Shown: positions 52,190-61,808, counted from the stretch's first letter. The stretch: DNA of 64,000 nt from Bacteroidales bacterium (GCA_022009815.1 CP091725.1:1178001-1242000), one strand, 5' to 3'. The notes: generated by a model from the sequence alone, not told the origin. Translations and numbers: made by a program.

Positions 52190-52213
52190 GTCTCAATGAT
52201 TCGGCGGCAGCGT

Positions 52214-53170
52214 TCAGCGGTGGCTTACGAGGATTTTCTCGCTTAAAATCAATTCCTTGTCCGACTTCAGCGTCGCAATATAGATGCCCTCGGGTAGTTG
52301 CTCCACGTTTATTGCAGTCGTCCCGTCTTCCATAGTGGCGGTTGCGACAATGCGCCCCGACGTGTCGGCAAGCGACGCGGTGAGTCTGTCGGGATTGGGT
52401 GCGTTGAAGTAGAGATTGTCGGCCGACAGGCGCAGTCCCGGGCTGTCGGGATTTATACTTTCTGCCGAGCCAAAGCTGAAGTCGAAATCATCACGGCGGA
52501 ATTCATAGTGGAACCGGTCGTCTGTTTTCTGCATGAATTCCAATTCAACGACATATTCAGGCATACAGGCGCACTCATCTAAGTTCGGGTTCATCATGTC
52601 TGCCTCAAACGGTCTGCTGCCGATGAATCCAATCCCTTCAATGGCAAAAAGACTTTCGGAAGTAGCCCCGTTGAGGGTTGCAAAAAACGCCTTTCGCTTT
52701 TTTTCGTTGACCTTCACATATTTAATCCCAGTGATGGTGATGTATGTCTCGTCTGCTGCAGGTCTGTATGTATCACCTATTTTCCAGTCAAAATCATAGA
52801 TGAGACGCTCTTCCAAAGCGTCCTTGTCGTAATAATGGTACATGTCTATGCTAGTCCCGTTGGGCACACGCCTGCCTATCGCATATATCCGTTTGCCCTC
52901 TTCTCTGACGAAGCCATAAACCATAGCGTCCTCTTTCTGGAAGTCGACAGTGGCATATCTGTAGCAGACTTTATAGGTTTTGCTGTTTATCAAGGTGTCG
53001 CCGGAGAGCTGCAGGTAGTAGCTGCCTTCTTTTAGAGGGTAATACGTCCATTTGTATCCCCACTCCACGCCTTCTCTGACCAATGGTGTGTAACTGTATC
53101 CAACCGGATTTTCTGCATAAATGGCGATGCCTGCGATTGCAGACAGCAACGAAAACAATAATACTTTCAT
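52214..53170 (-). CDS. T9SS-secreted protein of unknown function
   Basis: A 318-residue exported protein. Signal peptide MKVLLFSLLSAIAGIAIYA. A mainly beta-strand body (GYKWTYYPLKEGSYYLQLSGD, IYAIGRRVPNGTSIDMYHYYD) follows, then a C-terminal T9SS sorting domain (LTASLADTSGRIVATA to LILSEKILVSHR). No family is recognised for the body. Its -7 box (TACCTTTG, minus strand, 53200-53193) has a G9/C9 homopolymer about 40 bp further upstream. It converges on the Sel1 gene and is not part of that operon. Confidence 0.8.
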   Translation of the reverse strand: MKVLLFSLLSAIAGIAIYAENPVGYSYTPLVREGVEWGYKWTYYPLKEGSYYLQLSGDTLINSKTYKVCYRYATVDFQKEDAMVYGFVREEGKRIYAIGRRVPNGTSIDMYHYYDKDALEERLIYDFDWKIGDTYRPAADETYITITGIKYVKVNEKKRKAFFATLNGATSESLFAIEGIGFIGSRPFEADMMNPNLDECACMPEYVVELEFMQKTDDRFHYEFRRDDFDFSFGSAESINPDSPGLRLSADNLYFNAPNPDRLTASLADTSGRIVATATMEDGTTAINVEQLPEGIYIATLKSDKELILSEKILVSHR

Positions 53171-53230
53171 AACACTTTGTTTTTGAATACTTCAAAGGTA
53201 CTGTTTTTTCAATTGTGGCACAGCTGTTTA

Positions 53231-53247
53231 TTTTTTTTGGGGGGGGG
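53231..53247. repeat. T8-G9 homopolymer tract upstream of a T9SS gene
   Basis: Eight or so T followed by nine G on the plus strand, in the region just upstream of the -33 position of the T9SS gene at 52214-53170. Such tracts can vary in length by slippage. Confidence 0.6.
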
Positions 53248-53306
53248 TAGTTAAAAAATTATAAAAAAACAGTGCTGGAGGCGACGAGCTTTAGGCGGTC
53301 TCGCCG

Positions 53307-54305
53307 CTACTGCGCTTGTCGCTCGATTCGCTCAATCAGGGCTGACCGGAGGTCGGCACGCGGATCGGTGAGACCGAGTTTGGCGCGGATGTGTGTGCGC
53401 TGGCTCGTGATGTTGCCTTTTTCCTTACCCAGCATCATACAGATTTCCGACGTCTTGTGCCCGTGCAGAATCAGTTGGACAATTTCCACTTCCGACGGCG
53501 TCAGCCCGGGAATTGCCGCTGAAATCCTGTTGAGTGCAGCTTTTTCCTCGTTGCCGATACGCTCAATCTCGTCGCGCAGCTTCCAGATAGCAGAGTCGGT
53601 AAAGAAGTCGAGCATATTGATTTTGCCTTTTTTCTTAGTGTGGATAAATTCCAGTGCCTTTTCTTTGTCGATGCCGAGAGCGTCAAGCACGTTGCGCTCG
53701 GTGTCCTTCATCCGGATATGCTCCGTCTCAAGCCGCTGGAAATTGCGCACAAACATATAGCCGAGTATCGGCACCAGCAGAAACGACATGAAAATAAGAG
53801 GGAAGAAGTTGGTAAACATCTCATTGTCGATCAGTGCCGTGCATGAAACATAGGCACTTGCCGGCAATGCCACAAGCACAAAAGGCAGGATTTTGTAGTT
53901 GGCAGCCAGCGCAAGGACAATCACGCCGAACGACAGGAATAGGTCGCCAAGCACGAGCACCACATTCTCTGATGTCGGATTGATGGAGCATGTCAGCATC
54001 TCCACCACCATGAAGCTTTGCACCATCAGCAGTATTGATGCCAACGCGGCGCGCAGTTTGACAACGCGGAATGCGAGTAGCGACAAGACTCCGATAGTAA
54101 AGGCATACTGCCCTAAGTTGAGTGCTGTGAACAGGATTCCGGTAGGGCCCGACAGCCCGAGCAGGTTGAGGGGAACGGCTACGAGTATCAGAATGCAGAT
54201 AAAAAACAGCACCATTATACGCTGCCAGTTGGTTGCATCGTATTTTCGTCGCCATTCAAACGTAAAATACGCTCTTTTAAGTTGTTGTTGTTTGTTGAGT
54301 TGCAT
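53307..54305 (-). CDS. Membrane-bound LuxR-type regulator
   Basis: A 332-residue protein. About six membrane segments cover residues 30-190 (IMVLFFICILILVAVPLNLLG to FPLIFMSFLLVPILGYMFV). A cytoplasmic linker with a helical stretch follows, and a C-terminal LuxR helix-turn-helix ends the protein (GLTPSEVEIVQLILHGHKTSEICMMLG, then ITSQRTHIRAKLG). Membrane-embedded LuxR regulators of this layout are frequent in Bacteroidetes and probably sense an envelope signal. No partner gene is adjacent. Confidence 0.87.
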   Translation of the reverse strand: MQLNKQQQLKRAYFTFEWRRKYDATNWQRIMVLFFICILILVAVPLNLLGLSGPTGILFTALNLGQYAFTIGVLSLLAFRVVKLRAALASILLMVQSFMVVEMLTCSINPTSENVVLVLGDLFLSFGVIVLALAANYKILPFVLVALPASAYVSCTALIDNEMFTNFFPLIFMSFLLVPILGYMFVRNFQRLETEHIRMKDTERNVLDALGIDKEKALEFIHTKKKGKINMLDFFTDSAIWKLRDEIERIGNEEKAALNRISAAIPGLTPSEVEIVQLILHGHKTSEICMMLGKEKGNITSQRTHIRAKLGLTDPRADLRSALIERIERQAQ

Positions 54306-54475
54306 TTTGTCAGTCTGTTTCAGTCTGTAAAAATAAGTGTTTTTATTTGATTTCAGCCTATTTCAGCATTGGAATTTTACTTTCTGAGGTAACAGGTATG
54401 TTTTTTGGAAGTAATTTTGGGGCATTAGAATTGTAAATCGTACAATATATATACAACGCGGTAGGGAAATTTTTA

Positions 54476-54505
54476 CGGCATCGGAAGCGATTGCTTCCGA
54501 TGCCG
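54476..54505. terminator. Terminator after the GH3 gene
   Basis: CGGCATCGGAAGC (54476-54488) pairs perfectly with GCTTCCGATGCCG (54493-54505), with TAAAAATTT on the minus-strand side and TTGTTTTTT on the plus side. Between 54306 and 54475 I see no gene. Confidence 0.8.
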
Positions 54506-54541
54506 TTGTTTTTTGGGGTTGCAGAAAGGCGCGGTCTGTCT

Positions 54542-56737
54542 TTACTTGTATCGCTTTACGCGCTCGTCATTGATTACTCCGCTCCAGTTCAGACCGAACG
54601 CAAAGTCGTAGACATTTCCGTCGGCGTCGCGGTAGCAACGGATGTCGCGCGGACGGTCTTCGCAATGCTCCTCCACAGCCTCCATCGATTCCGGCAGCTG
54701 CACTGGCAACAGTGCCGACGGTTCACGTCGGCCGGAAATCAAGTCCATATACACCTGTGCCTGCACGTCGAAGCCAACAAGGATTGCGTCGGCAAGAGGC
54801 TCAATCTCGCGCATCACGGTAGGGTTTGACGTCATCAGCACCACAACCACGGGTTTGTTGCCCATCTCCTTGCGCACGCGTTGCAGCAACGTCAGGTCGC
54901 AGGCGTTGATGGTGTGGGCTGTCTTTCCTCGGTATGAGCGGTTGGTTGAGTCCTCAAACGGGTCGCCTCCGGCAATGCTGTGCTTGCGTGCGGTGGTGGC
55001 GGTGTAGTCGGCATATTGCAGACTGATTGGTATGTAACCCTCCTTCATGTCGTAGCCCATCCACAGGCTGTGCGGTGATTCGATAAACACCACGGCGAAG
55101 TCGGCTTTGTCGGCGCATGTGGCTTTGTCGTAGTATTTCTCAAGCACGTGTTCAGGCACGGGGTCGTAGATGTGTTCGGGCGTAATGTTGCGCCAATAAG
55201 TCGGACCTTCCGGGGCGCGGCGTTGCGGGATGTAGACGCGTTTGCGCTCTTTTTGCGGCAGCAGGTTGGCGTGGTTCTTTATCATCACCACACTTTTCAG
55301 CTGCTGCTCATATCCACGTTGCATGAACTCAGGGTTGCCCACAACCTTTTTCGTGTGCTCCACATCGACATACGGGTTCTCAAACAGTCCGGTGCGGAAG
55401 ATGTTGAGCAGCAGGCGGCGTGCCGAGCGTTCGAAACGCGCCCTCATCCATTCTTCGCCATGCTCCTTCACGCCCATCTCGTAAGCCTCGATTACGGGAC
55501 CCTTCTCGTTGTTGCCGCCGAATTGGTCTACGCCAGCCATCAGGGCTTTGTAGTGGCGTTCAGCCACGCTCATTGTCTCCACACCCCACGGCTTGCCGGA
55601 ATGGATGCCAGGGTGCTTCTCGTCGCCGGTTATGATCCAGTCGGTACAGACCACGCCGTCGTAGCCAGCCTCCTCGCGCAGTTGATGCGATATGATTTCG
55701 CGGTTGAAGCCGTTGCCCACGTTCTCGTCGGTCTGGTTGTAGGATATTGTGTAGTAAGGCATCACGGCGGAAGCCTTCTCCGTGCCGCCGGTCAGCTTGA
55801 ACGCGCCTTCAAGGAACGGGATTTTGTGCTGCTCGTAGCAGCCGCCCGGGTATACGGCAAACTTTCCGTTGCCATAGTGGGCGTCGCGGCCGCCTTCGCC
55901 AGAGCCGCCGCCCGGCCAGTGCTTCACCATTGCGTTAACGCTGCCGTTGCCCCATCCGCCAGCCGTAGAATCGGTCTGGAAGCCGTCGGCGTATGCGCGC
56001 GTGAGGTCGGTCACGAGGCGTGGCTCAGGTCCGAACGTGCTGCTGTAGCGATACCACCGCGGGTCGGTGCCGAGGTCGGCTTGCGGCGACAATGCCGTGG
56101 CAAGACCGAGCGCGCGGTATTCCTCGCGGGCTATCCTGCCGAACTCTTCAACGGTTTCGGGAGAGAACGTGGCGGCAAGTCCGAGCATATTGCTCCACAG
56201 CGAGATGCTGCCATCGCTGCCGGGGCTGAACTCGGCATCGGCAAATGCCGAATGGCGCGGGTCGGAGGAGTTGTTGGCAGGGATGCCGTGCGTGCGTCCT
56301 TCGATGAGCGCCTGCACCTTATTGTTCCATCGCGCTGCCGTTTCCGGACTTTCGACAGTCGACACCAGCACGTGGCGCAGATTGTCGTCGGTGAGAAACT
56401 TGATTTGCGCGTCGCTGAGGTCGTAAGCCTTCATGCCGCTTTCGGCAAACGGCTTACCTCCGTAGGTGTCGTTGGGCATCGGCAGCTTGTTCTGTATGCT
56501 GTAGAGCATCAGTCCTGCAATCTCGTCGACACTCAGCCGCGATGCAAGGTCGGCGGCGCGTTCCTCCATCGGCAGACGCCAGTCCTCATAGGGCAGGAGG
56601 GTGTCGCTGCCGTCGAAACTTTTGAACGCCTTGCCGTCCACTTCTATTATCTTCACTCCCGATGTGGGAGAGTAGCCCAAATCGGGGCCGTCGGTTTGAC
56701 GCACCAGGTTGAAGCCGTCTTTTTTTATTGTTTCCAT
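54542..56737 (-). CDS. Glycoside hydrolase family 3 protein
   Basis: A 731-residue GH3-type enzyme. It lacks a signal peptide and starts METIKKDGFNLVRQTDGPDLGY. Features are the catalytic-domain motifs LSVDEIAGLMLYS, GWGNGSVNAMVKHWPGGGSGEGGRD and the nucleophile Asp in DGVVCTDWIITGD, followed by the second domain (SVVMIKNHANLLPQ, VVVVLMTSNPTVMREIE). The C-terminal fibronectin-like domain of many GH3 enzymes is absent. ATG 56737 lies within the last codons of the upstream esterase gene (13-bp overlap), so the pair is co-translated and may act on the same sugar, one removing acyl groups and one cleaving the glycoside. Confidence 0.85.
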   Translation of the reverse strand: METIKKDGFNLVRQTDGPDLGYSPTSGVKIIEVDGKAFKSFDGSDTLLPYEDWRLPMEERAADLASRLSVDEIAGLMLYSIQNKLPMPNDTYGGKPFAESGMKAYDLSDAQIKFLTDDNLRHVLVSTVESPETAARWNNKVQALIEGRTHGIPANNSSDPRHSAFADAEFSPGSDGSISLWSNMLGLAATFSPETVEEFGRIAREEYRALGLATALSPQADLGTDPRWYRYSSTFGPEPRLVTDLTRAYADGFQTDSTAGGWGNGSVNAMVKHWPGGGSGEGGRDAHYGNGKFAVYPGGCYEQHKIPFLEGAFKLTGGTEKASAVMPYYTISYNQTDENVGNGFNREIISHQLREEAGYDGVVCTDWIITGDEKHPGIHSGKPWGVETMSVAERHYKALMAGVDQFGGNNEKGPVIEAYEMGVKEHGEEWMRARFERSARRLLLNIFRTGLFENPYVDVEHTKKVVGNPEFMQRGYEQQLKSVVMIKNHANLLPQKERKRVYIPQRRAPEGPTYWRNITPEHIYDPVPEHVLEKYYDKATCADKADFAVVFIESPHSLWMGYDMKEGYIPISLQYADYTATTARKHSIAGGDPFEDSTNRSYRGKTAHTINACDLTLLQRVRKEMGNKPVVVVLMTSNPTVMREIEPLADAILVGFDVQAQVYMDLISGRREPSALLPVQLPESMEAVEEHCEDRPRDIRCYRDADGNVYDFAFGLNWSGVINDERVKRYK

Positions 56738-57806
56738 CCTGTTATGGATCCTAAGTAACAGGTTAATTCGTTTGCCATCTTTTCCGCCTGCCGCATCGAC
56801 GGGTGGTAGCCTGCGCCGTAGCCCAACGAGCCGTCTTGCGGTGATATGTCGAAGCGGAAGAATGCATTGTCGCCATCCTTGCGCATGGCCGCAGCCACGC
56901 GGTCGAGAGCGCGCTGCACGATGCCGAGGTTTGCCTGTCAGCATACTGCCTGTCAGCATCACGATTTTGGCGTTAGGGTAATATCCGCGCAACCGTTTTG
57001 CAAACTGCAGTGCGGCATTCTCGTATCTGACAGAGTCGCCTTTGTTGACGCTCATGTCGTTTGTGCCAAGATTTACGCAGACCACATCGGGCTGGAACGA
57101 AGAGAAGTCCCATTTTTCGTCGGCGTCATAGAAGAGCGTGCGGTCGTAGAGGGCGGGCATGCAGCCGTCGGGTGTGTCCTCTGTCGGTCCGCCGTAGTTG
57201 CGGTACATTCCTATGCCGGAGCGTGCCACGACGTTGTATTCCGCACCGAGGGCGCGTGCCGTGCGTGCGGCGAACGTGTAGTAATGGTTCTCGGTGTCGT
57301 ATGTGAATTTCTCGCGGGCGCTGTCGGCTTCGATGCCGTAGCCGCAGGTGATAGAGTTGCCGATAAATTCAATCCTTCGGGAGCTGCGTTTTGGGGCGTT
57401 CAGCATCTTTCCGCCGTCCGACAGCAAAAAGCCGCGGAATTCGGGGCGTTTCTGATAGCCTTCGATGGCATACGTCACACGCACGCGATGCTCGTTGTTG
57501 TCAAGGTTGGAGGCGAGAGTCGCCACCGAATCGTTTTCGGAGAAATTGATTTTAAATGGAGCGAGGTTGTCAAGTTCCACCATGAAATATCCGCTGCCAG
57601 GCTTTGCAAGCATCGTGACCGATGAGCCCGAGAAACGGAATTCGGCACTTGTGCCTGGATATGAAAATGCCGGCGATTTGGGATTCCGCCAAGAGATGCG
57701 CCCGTTGTAGACGATTTGCGGATTGTCGGGGCTGACCGTCACTTCGGAGAAAGCGCATGCCGCTGCCGACAGGATTAAGACTAATGCAAGATATAGTTTT
57801 TTTCAT
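56725..57806 (-). CDS. SGNH/GDSL esterase, CE2-like, with two frameshifts
   Basis: About 359 residues. An N-terminal jelly-roll domain (FSYPGTSAEFRFSGSSVTML) and a C-terminal SGNH hydrolase domain (RIEFIGNSITCGYG with the nucleophile Ser, VVARSGIGMYRN, CVNLGTNDMS with Asn, and YHPSMRQAEKMA with the Asp/His region) match carbohydrate esterase family 2. The signal peptide starts at ATG 57806 but needs one A fewer at 57797-57803 (MKKLYLALVLILSAAACAF). A second break at 56930-56932 joins MLTG to NLGIVQRALDRV. As read, the esterase appears fused to the GH3; this is an artefact. Confidence 0.82.
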
Positions 57807-57826
57807 ATACTTGATTTTAAAGAAAC

Positions 57827-57859
57827 AAAGGGAAGCCACAGAAATACGGGCTTCCCTTT
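57827..57859 (-). terminator. purD terminator
   Basis: AAAGGGAAGCC (57827-57837) pairs with GGCTTCCCTTT (57849-57859), with TGTTTCTTT downstream on the minus strand. It lies 14 bp past the purD stop. Confidence 0.75.
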
Positions 57860-57873
57860 GAAAAACGGTTTTC

Positions 57874-59163
57874 TTAGTCGAGGTCGAAACCGATGTCGTG
57901 GCGGAAATATTTGCCGTCAAAATTGATTTTCTCAATTGATGCAAACGACTGTGCCAACGCTTCGGCTTTTGTAGTGCCGTAGGAGCTTACGGCAATCACG
58001 CGTCCGCCGTTGGTCACAACCCCGTTGTCGGTGCGCTTCGTCCCGGCGTGGAAGAGGATGCTGTCGGTCACGGTGTCAAGCCCTGTGATTGCTTTTCCCT
58101 TCTCGTATGCTCCGGGGTATCCGGCAGATACCATCATCACCGTCACGGCATAGCGCGGGTCTATGGCGAGACGCCGGTCGGCAAGAGTGCCTGTGGCTAC
58201 GCCTTCAAACAGGTCGAGCAGGTCGCCGTCGGTGCGGAGCATCACGGCTTCGGTCTCCGGGTCGCCCATGCGCACGTTGTATTCAATCACCATCGGCTCG
58301 CCCTTCACGTTGATGAGCCCGAGGAAGATGAATCCTTTATATGTGAGGTTTTCCTCTTTAAGTCCTTTCAGGGTGGGCAGGATGATGCGGTCGGTCACTT
58401 TCTGCATAAATGCGTCGTCGGCGAAGCTGACAGGCGACACTGCGCCCATACCGCCGGTGTTGAGTCCGGTGTCGCCCTCTCCGATGCGCTTGTAGTCCTT
58501 GGCCACAGGCAACACCTTATAAGAATTGCCATCGGTAAGCACAAACACGGAGCATTCGATGCCTGAAAGAAACTCCTCGATCACCACTGTTGCCGACGAT
58601 TTGCCAAACATACCGCCGAGCATCTCGCGGAGCGATGCCTCCGCCTCTTCGACAGTCGGCAGAATCAGCACACCTTTGCCGGCAGCCAGTCCGTCGGCTT
58701 TAAGCACGTAGGGAGCCTCGAGCGAGTGCAGAAACTGGATGCCCTCCTCGATGTTGCCGGCGCTGACACTGAGATAGCGTGCCGTAGGGATGTTGTGGCG
58801 CATCATGAAGCCTTTGGCAAAGTCCTTGCTGCCTTCGAGCTGCGCACCGCCTTTCGACGGGCCTATGACCGGCACCGATTTCAGCGTCTCGTTGTCAGTG
58901 AAATAGTCGTAGATGCCTTCAACCAAAGGGTCTTCGTTGCCCACGACAACCATTGTCACACCGTTGTCGATGGCAAATTTGCCTACGGCTTCGAAGTCGA
59001 GCGGCGACAGTGCCACATTTTCACCATATTGTTCGGTTCCGCCGTTGCCGGGGGCGATGAAGAGTTTCGCAAGGCGTGGGCTTTGGTTGAGTTTCCATGC
59101 CAAAGCCGACTCGCGACCTCCGGAGCCAAGCAGCAGAACGGTTTCTTTTTTGTTTTCAGCCAT
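57874..59163 (-). CDS. purD: Phosphoribosylamine-glycine ligase
   Basis: A 429-residue GAR synthetase, which joins glycine to phosphoribosylamine with ATP in purine synthesis. It shows TVLLLGSGGRESALAWKL at the N-terminus, the ATP-grasp motifs PYVLKADGLAAGKGVLI and EEFLSGIECSVFVLTDG, NTGGMGAVSP and EYNVRMGDPETEAVM. The frame is intact and the length typical. It lies 28 bp after rlmL, and the rlmL-cysE-side genes run in the same direction. Confidence 0.96.
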   Translation of the reverse strand: MAENKKETVLLLGSGGRESALAWKLNQSPRLAKLFIAPGNGGTEQYGENVALSPLDFEAVGKFAIDNGVTMVVVGNEDPLVEGIYDYFTDNETLKSVPVIGPSKGGAQLEGSKDFAKGFMMRHNIPTARYLSVSAGNIEEGIQFLHSLEAPYVLKADGLAAGKGVLILPTVEEAEASLREMLGGMFGKSSATVVIEEFLSGIECSVFVLTDGNSYKVLPVAKDYKRIGEGDTGLNTGGMGAVSPVSFADDAFMQKVTDRIILPTLKGLKEENLTYKGFIFLGLINVKGEPMVIEYNVRMGDPETEAVMLRTDGDLLDLFEGVATGTLADRRLAIDPRYAVTVMMVSAGYPGAYEKGKAITGLDTVTDSILFHAGTKRTDNGVVTNGGRVIAVSSYGTTKAEALAQSFASIEKINFDGKYFRHDIGFDLD

Positions 59164-59191
59164 GATTCAGTATATGTTTTATGATTGGTTG

Positions 59192-60740
59192 TTAATCTTG
59201 ATTGTCCTTGCGGTTGCGGTGGCGCATCACGACATCGCCCGATTCGAAGTCGGAATCGTCAAACAGACGTGGTTTCTTGAATTTGACAGCGCGGCGCACC
59301 TTGTCGTCTTCAAAGCGAGCGGAGTCTTTGCTGCGTTTGCTGTCGCGGAAACGCTCGTTGTAGGGTTTGTGGTAGTGCTCCTCGAGGGCGTTCTGCGCAC
59401 GGCGGCGGCGCACACCGCGGCGGTCGCGTTCCCACTGCTCGTCGTCGCGTTTGAAGTCGCGGTCTCCGCGGAATTTTCCGCCTTGGTTTTTCCATCGGCG
59501 TGCCTGACGCTCGTCGCGCTCGTCGTTGTCGCGACGGCGGCGTACGGGGCGTTCCGGGCGTTTGAATTCCTCGTTGCGGATGGAGCGACCCTGCTTGCGG
59601 AACTCGGCATACGTGCCGTCGAAAATCACGTATTCGCGGAACTCGCATTCCAGAGCGCCGTTGAGCACGGGGAATTTCACAGAAGGCTTCAAGCCGATTT
59701 GTCGAAATATTCGGGTTTGTATCCGATAATCCATGCGTGGTAGCCACGGAACACGTTTTTCAGGCGTTCGCCGATGGATGCGTAGAGGGCGTCCATGTCG
59801 TCGGCCGAGATGCGTTCGCCGTATGGCGGGTTGGTGATGAGAATGCCGTTTTCGGGAGCCTCGGTGTATTCCTGTATAGGCATTGTCTTCAGCTCGATGT
59901 CCTTGCCCACGCTTGCGCTCTTGATGTTGCGCTCGGCGATGGCGATGGCTTTCGGCGAATTGTCGGAACCGTAGATTTTATATTCAAACTCGCGCTCGGC
60001 GGAGTCGTCGTTGTAGATAGAGTCGAAAAGCTCCTGGTCGAAGTCGGGCCAGTGCTCGAAAGCGAAGTCGCTGCGGAACACGCCTGGATTGATGTTGCGG
60101 GCAATCAGGGCTGCCTCGATGAGGAATGTGCCCGATCCGCACATCGGGTCGATGAAGTTGCTCTGTCCGTGCCAGCCGGTTTTCAGAATCAGTCCGGCGG
60201 CGAGCACCTCGTTGATAGGCGCGTCGGTCTGCATCACGCGGTATCCGCGTTTGTGGAGCGACTCTCCTGATGAGTCGAGCGACAGGGTCACCTTGTCCTG
60301 GTAGATATGCACGTTCAGCAGAATGTCGGCGTTTGTCAGACGTATTGACGGGCGCTTGCCGTATTTCTCGGTGAAGAAATCGGCGATGGCGTCTTTCACG
60401 CGGTATGTGACAAACTTCGAGTGGCGGAAGTCATCGCTGTAGACGGTGGAGTCGATGGCGAAAGTCTTTCGGGCGACAACAGTTGTTCCCAGTCGAAAAG
60501 TTTTGCCTGACGGTAAAGCTCATCGGCGTCTGACGCGGTGAACGTGTGGATTGGTTTAAGAATGCGCAATGCCGTGCGGCAGCAGAAATTGGCACGATAC
60601 ATCAAGGCTTTGTCGCCTTTAAACGATACCATGCGTGTGCCTGTTGTAACATCTTCTGCGCCCAATTGGCGCAATTCTTCCGCCAGGACATCCTCAAGTC
60701 CCTGAAAAGTCTTGGCTACGAGTTCCATTTGCTCTTTCAT
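59192..60740 (-). CDS. rlmL: 23S rRNA (guanine-N2) methyltransferase RlmL-like with an Arg/Asp-rich tail, two frameshifts
   Basis: About 517 codons. The N-terminal THUMP region (LVAKTFQGLEDVLAEELRQLGAE) precedes a Rossmann methyltransferase with FIDPMCGSGTFLIEAALIARN and the catalytic NPPYGERI. It would methylate a guanine of 23S rRNA (G2445 in E. coli numbering). Two single-base losses break the frame: at 60467-60469 (restores SPEKTFAIDST) and 59698-59700 (restores FDKIGLKPSVKF). After the catalytic domain comes an unusual tail of about 120 residues, rich in Arg, Asp and Lys (RPVRRRRDNDERDERQARRW), probably RNA-binding. Start ATG 60740; ATG 60728 is an alternative. Confidence 0.87.
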
Positions 60741-60746
60741 TATAGT

Positions 60747-61667
60747 TTAGTCTTGCTTTAATCTAAGAATGTTGTCGGCTTTCGCCTGTGTGAGTTTCTC
60801 GTTGTCGGCGACATCGTCGGTCACCCAGATGTTGCCGCCGATTATGGCATTGTTGCCAATGTGTATGCGCCCCAGCACAGAAGTGTTGGAGTAGATGACC
60901 ACATTGTCTCCGATGATGGGGTGGCGTGGAATGCCTTTGATGGGGTTGTTGTCCTCGTCATAGTCGAAACTCTTGGCGCCGAGGGTCACTCCCTGGTAGA
61001 GTTTCACGTTGTTGCCAATGATGGCGGTGGCTCCAATCACCACTCCTGTGCCGTGGTCAATCGAGAAATGCTCGCCGATGGTTGCCCCGGGGTGAATGTC
61101 GATGCCCGTTTCTGAGTGCGCAATCTCGCTTATCATCCGCGGGATGATGGGCACTCCGAGCGTGAGCAGGGCGTGGGCTATGCGGTAGTTGATGATGGCC
61201 TTCAGACCGGGATAGCAGAATATCACCTCCTCGGTGCTGACGGCGGCAGGGTCGCCGCAATATGTGGCGTGGACGTCGGTGTGGAGCACGCGGCGCATCT
61301 CCGGGAGCATCTCGATAAACTGTGCTGCCGTCGTGGCGGCGTCGCGCTCAAGTGCGGCATAGTCGGTCGTGTCGCAGTCGTTGTCGAGAACCATGCCGGC
61401 GGCAATCTGTTCCGACAGCACTTTGTGCAGGCGTCCGCAGTTGATTCCGATGAAGTATTCAAGGTTGTAGATGTTCACATCGTCGTTGCCGTAGAACCCC
61501 GGAAACAGGACTGCGCGGCAGAGGTCGATGATTTCTTGAATAGAGGATTGAGCCGGAAGGGACTCGCCGCCCCGGCAGAGATGGCACATCGTGCCTAACG
61601 ACGTTTTGCTGGCAAGGACAGAGGTTACAGCCTTCAGCTTGTCTTCGTGTCTGTACGTCTTGTTCAT
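60747..61667 (-). CDS. cysE: Serine O-acetyltransferase
   Basis: A 306-residue enzyme that acetylates serine as the first committed step of cysteine synthesis. An N-terminal helical domain precedes the left-handed beta-helix of hexapeptide repeats: DIHPGATIGEHFSIDHGTGVVIG, NNVKLYQGVTLGAKS and HIGNNAIIGGNIWVTDDV. The catalytic region DIHPGA and the DHGTGVVIG motif are intact. It belongs to the longer EpsC-like branch common in Bacteroidetes. ATG 61667 was chosen because a TATCTTTG box lies about 20 bp upstream. It is followed by rlmL after 6 bp. Confidence 0.93.
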   Translation of the reverse strand: MNKTYRHEDKLKAVTSVLASKTSLGTMCHLCRGGESLPAQSSIQEIIDLCRAVLFPGFYGNDDVNIYNLEYFIGINCGRLHKVLSEQIAAGMVLDNDCDTTDYAALERDAATTAAQFIEMLPEMRRVLHTDVHATYCGDPAAVSTEEVIFCYPGLKAIINYRIAHALLTLGVPIIPRMISEIAHSETGIDIHPGATIGEHFSIDHGTGVVIGATAIIGNNVKLYQGVTLGAKSFDYDEDNNPIKGIPRHPIIGDNVVIYSNTSVLGRIHIGNNAIIGGNIWVTDDVADNEKLTQAKADNILRLKQD

Positions 61668-61688
61668 CAGAATGTTGCTTATCTTCTG

Positions 61689-61696
61689 CAAAGATA
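61689..61696 (-). promoter_or_regulatory. -7 box of cysE
   Basis: TATCTTTG on the minus strand, about 21 bp before the cysE ATG. A -33 element is not clear. Confidence 0.5.
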
Positions 61697-61808
61697 ATAT
61701 AAATTTAGGTGACAGAACGAATTGATGTCGCGATTTCTGTTTTGAAAAATTCGGGATTGTTTTGTCTGAAATATAGGACACCAAAACTTCACTTGTATTT
61801 TTGTGGTA

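Noticed and set aside
55148..56758. 536-codon plus-strand open frame
   Set aside because: It is antisense to the GH3 gene and follows its codon phase. It has no family features and no promoter.
54542..57742. A genuine 1,066-residue esterase-GH3 fusion protein
   Set aside because: The esterase tail (GSLGYGAGYHPSMRQAEK and stop) is intact in another frame and the GH3 has its own ATG. The fused reading comes from one frameshift at 56930-56932 and includes a nonsense linker.
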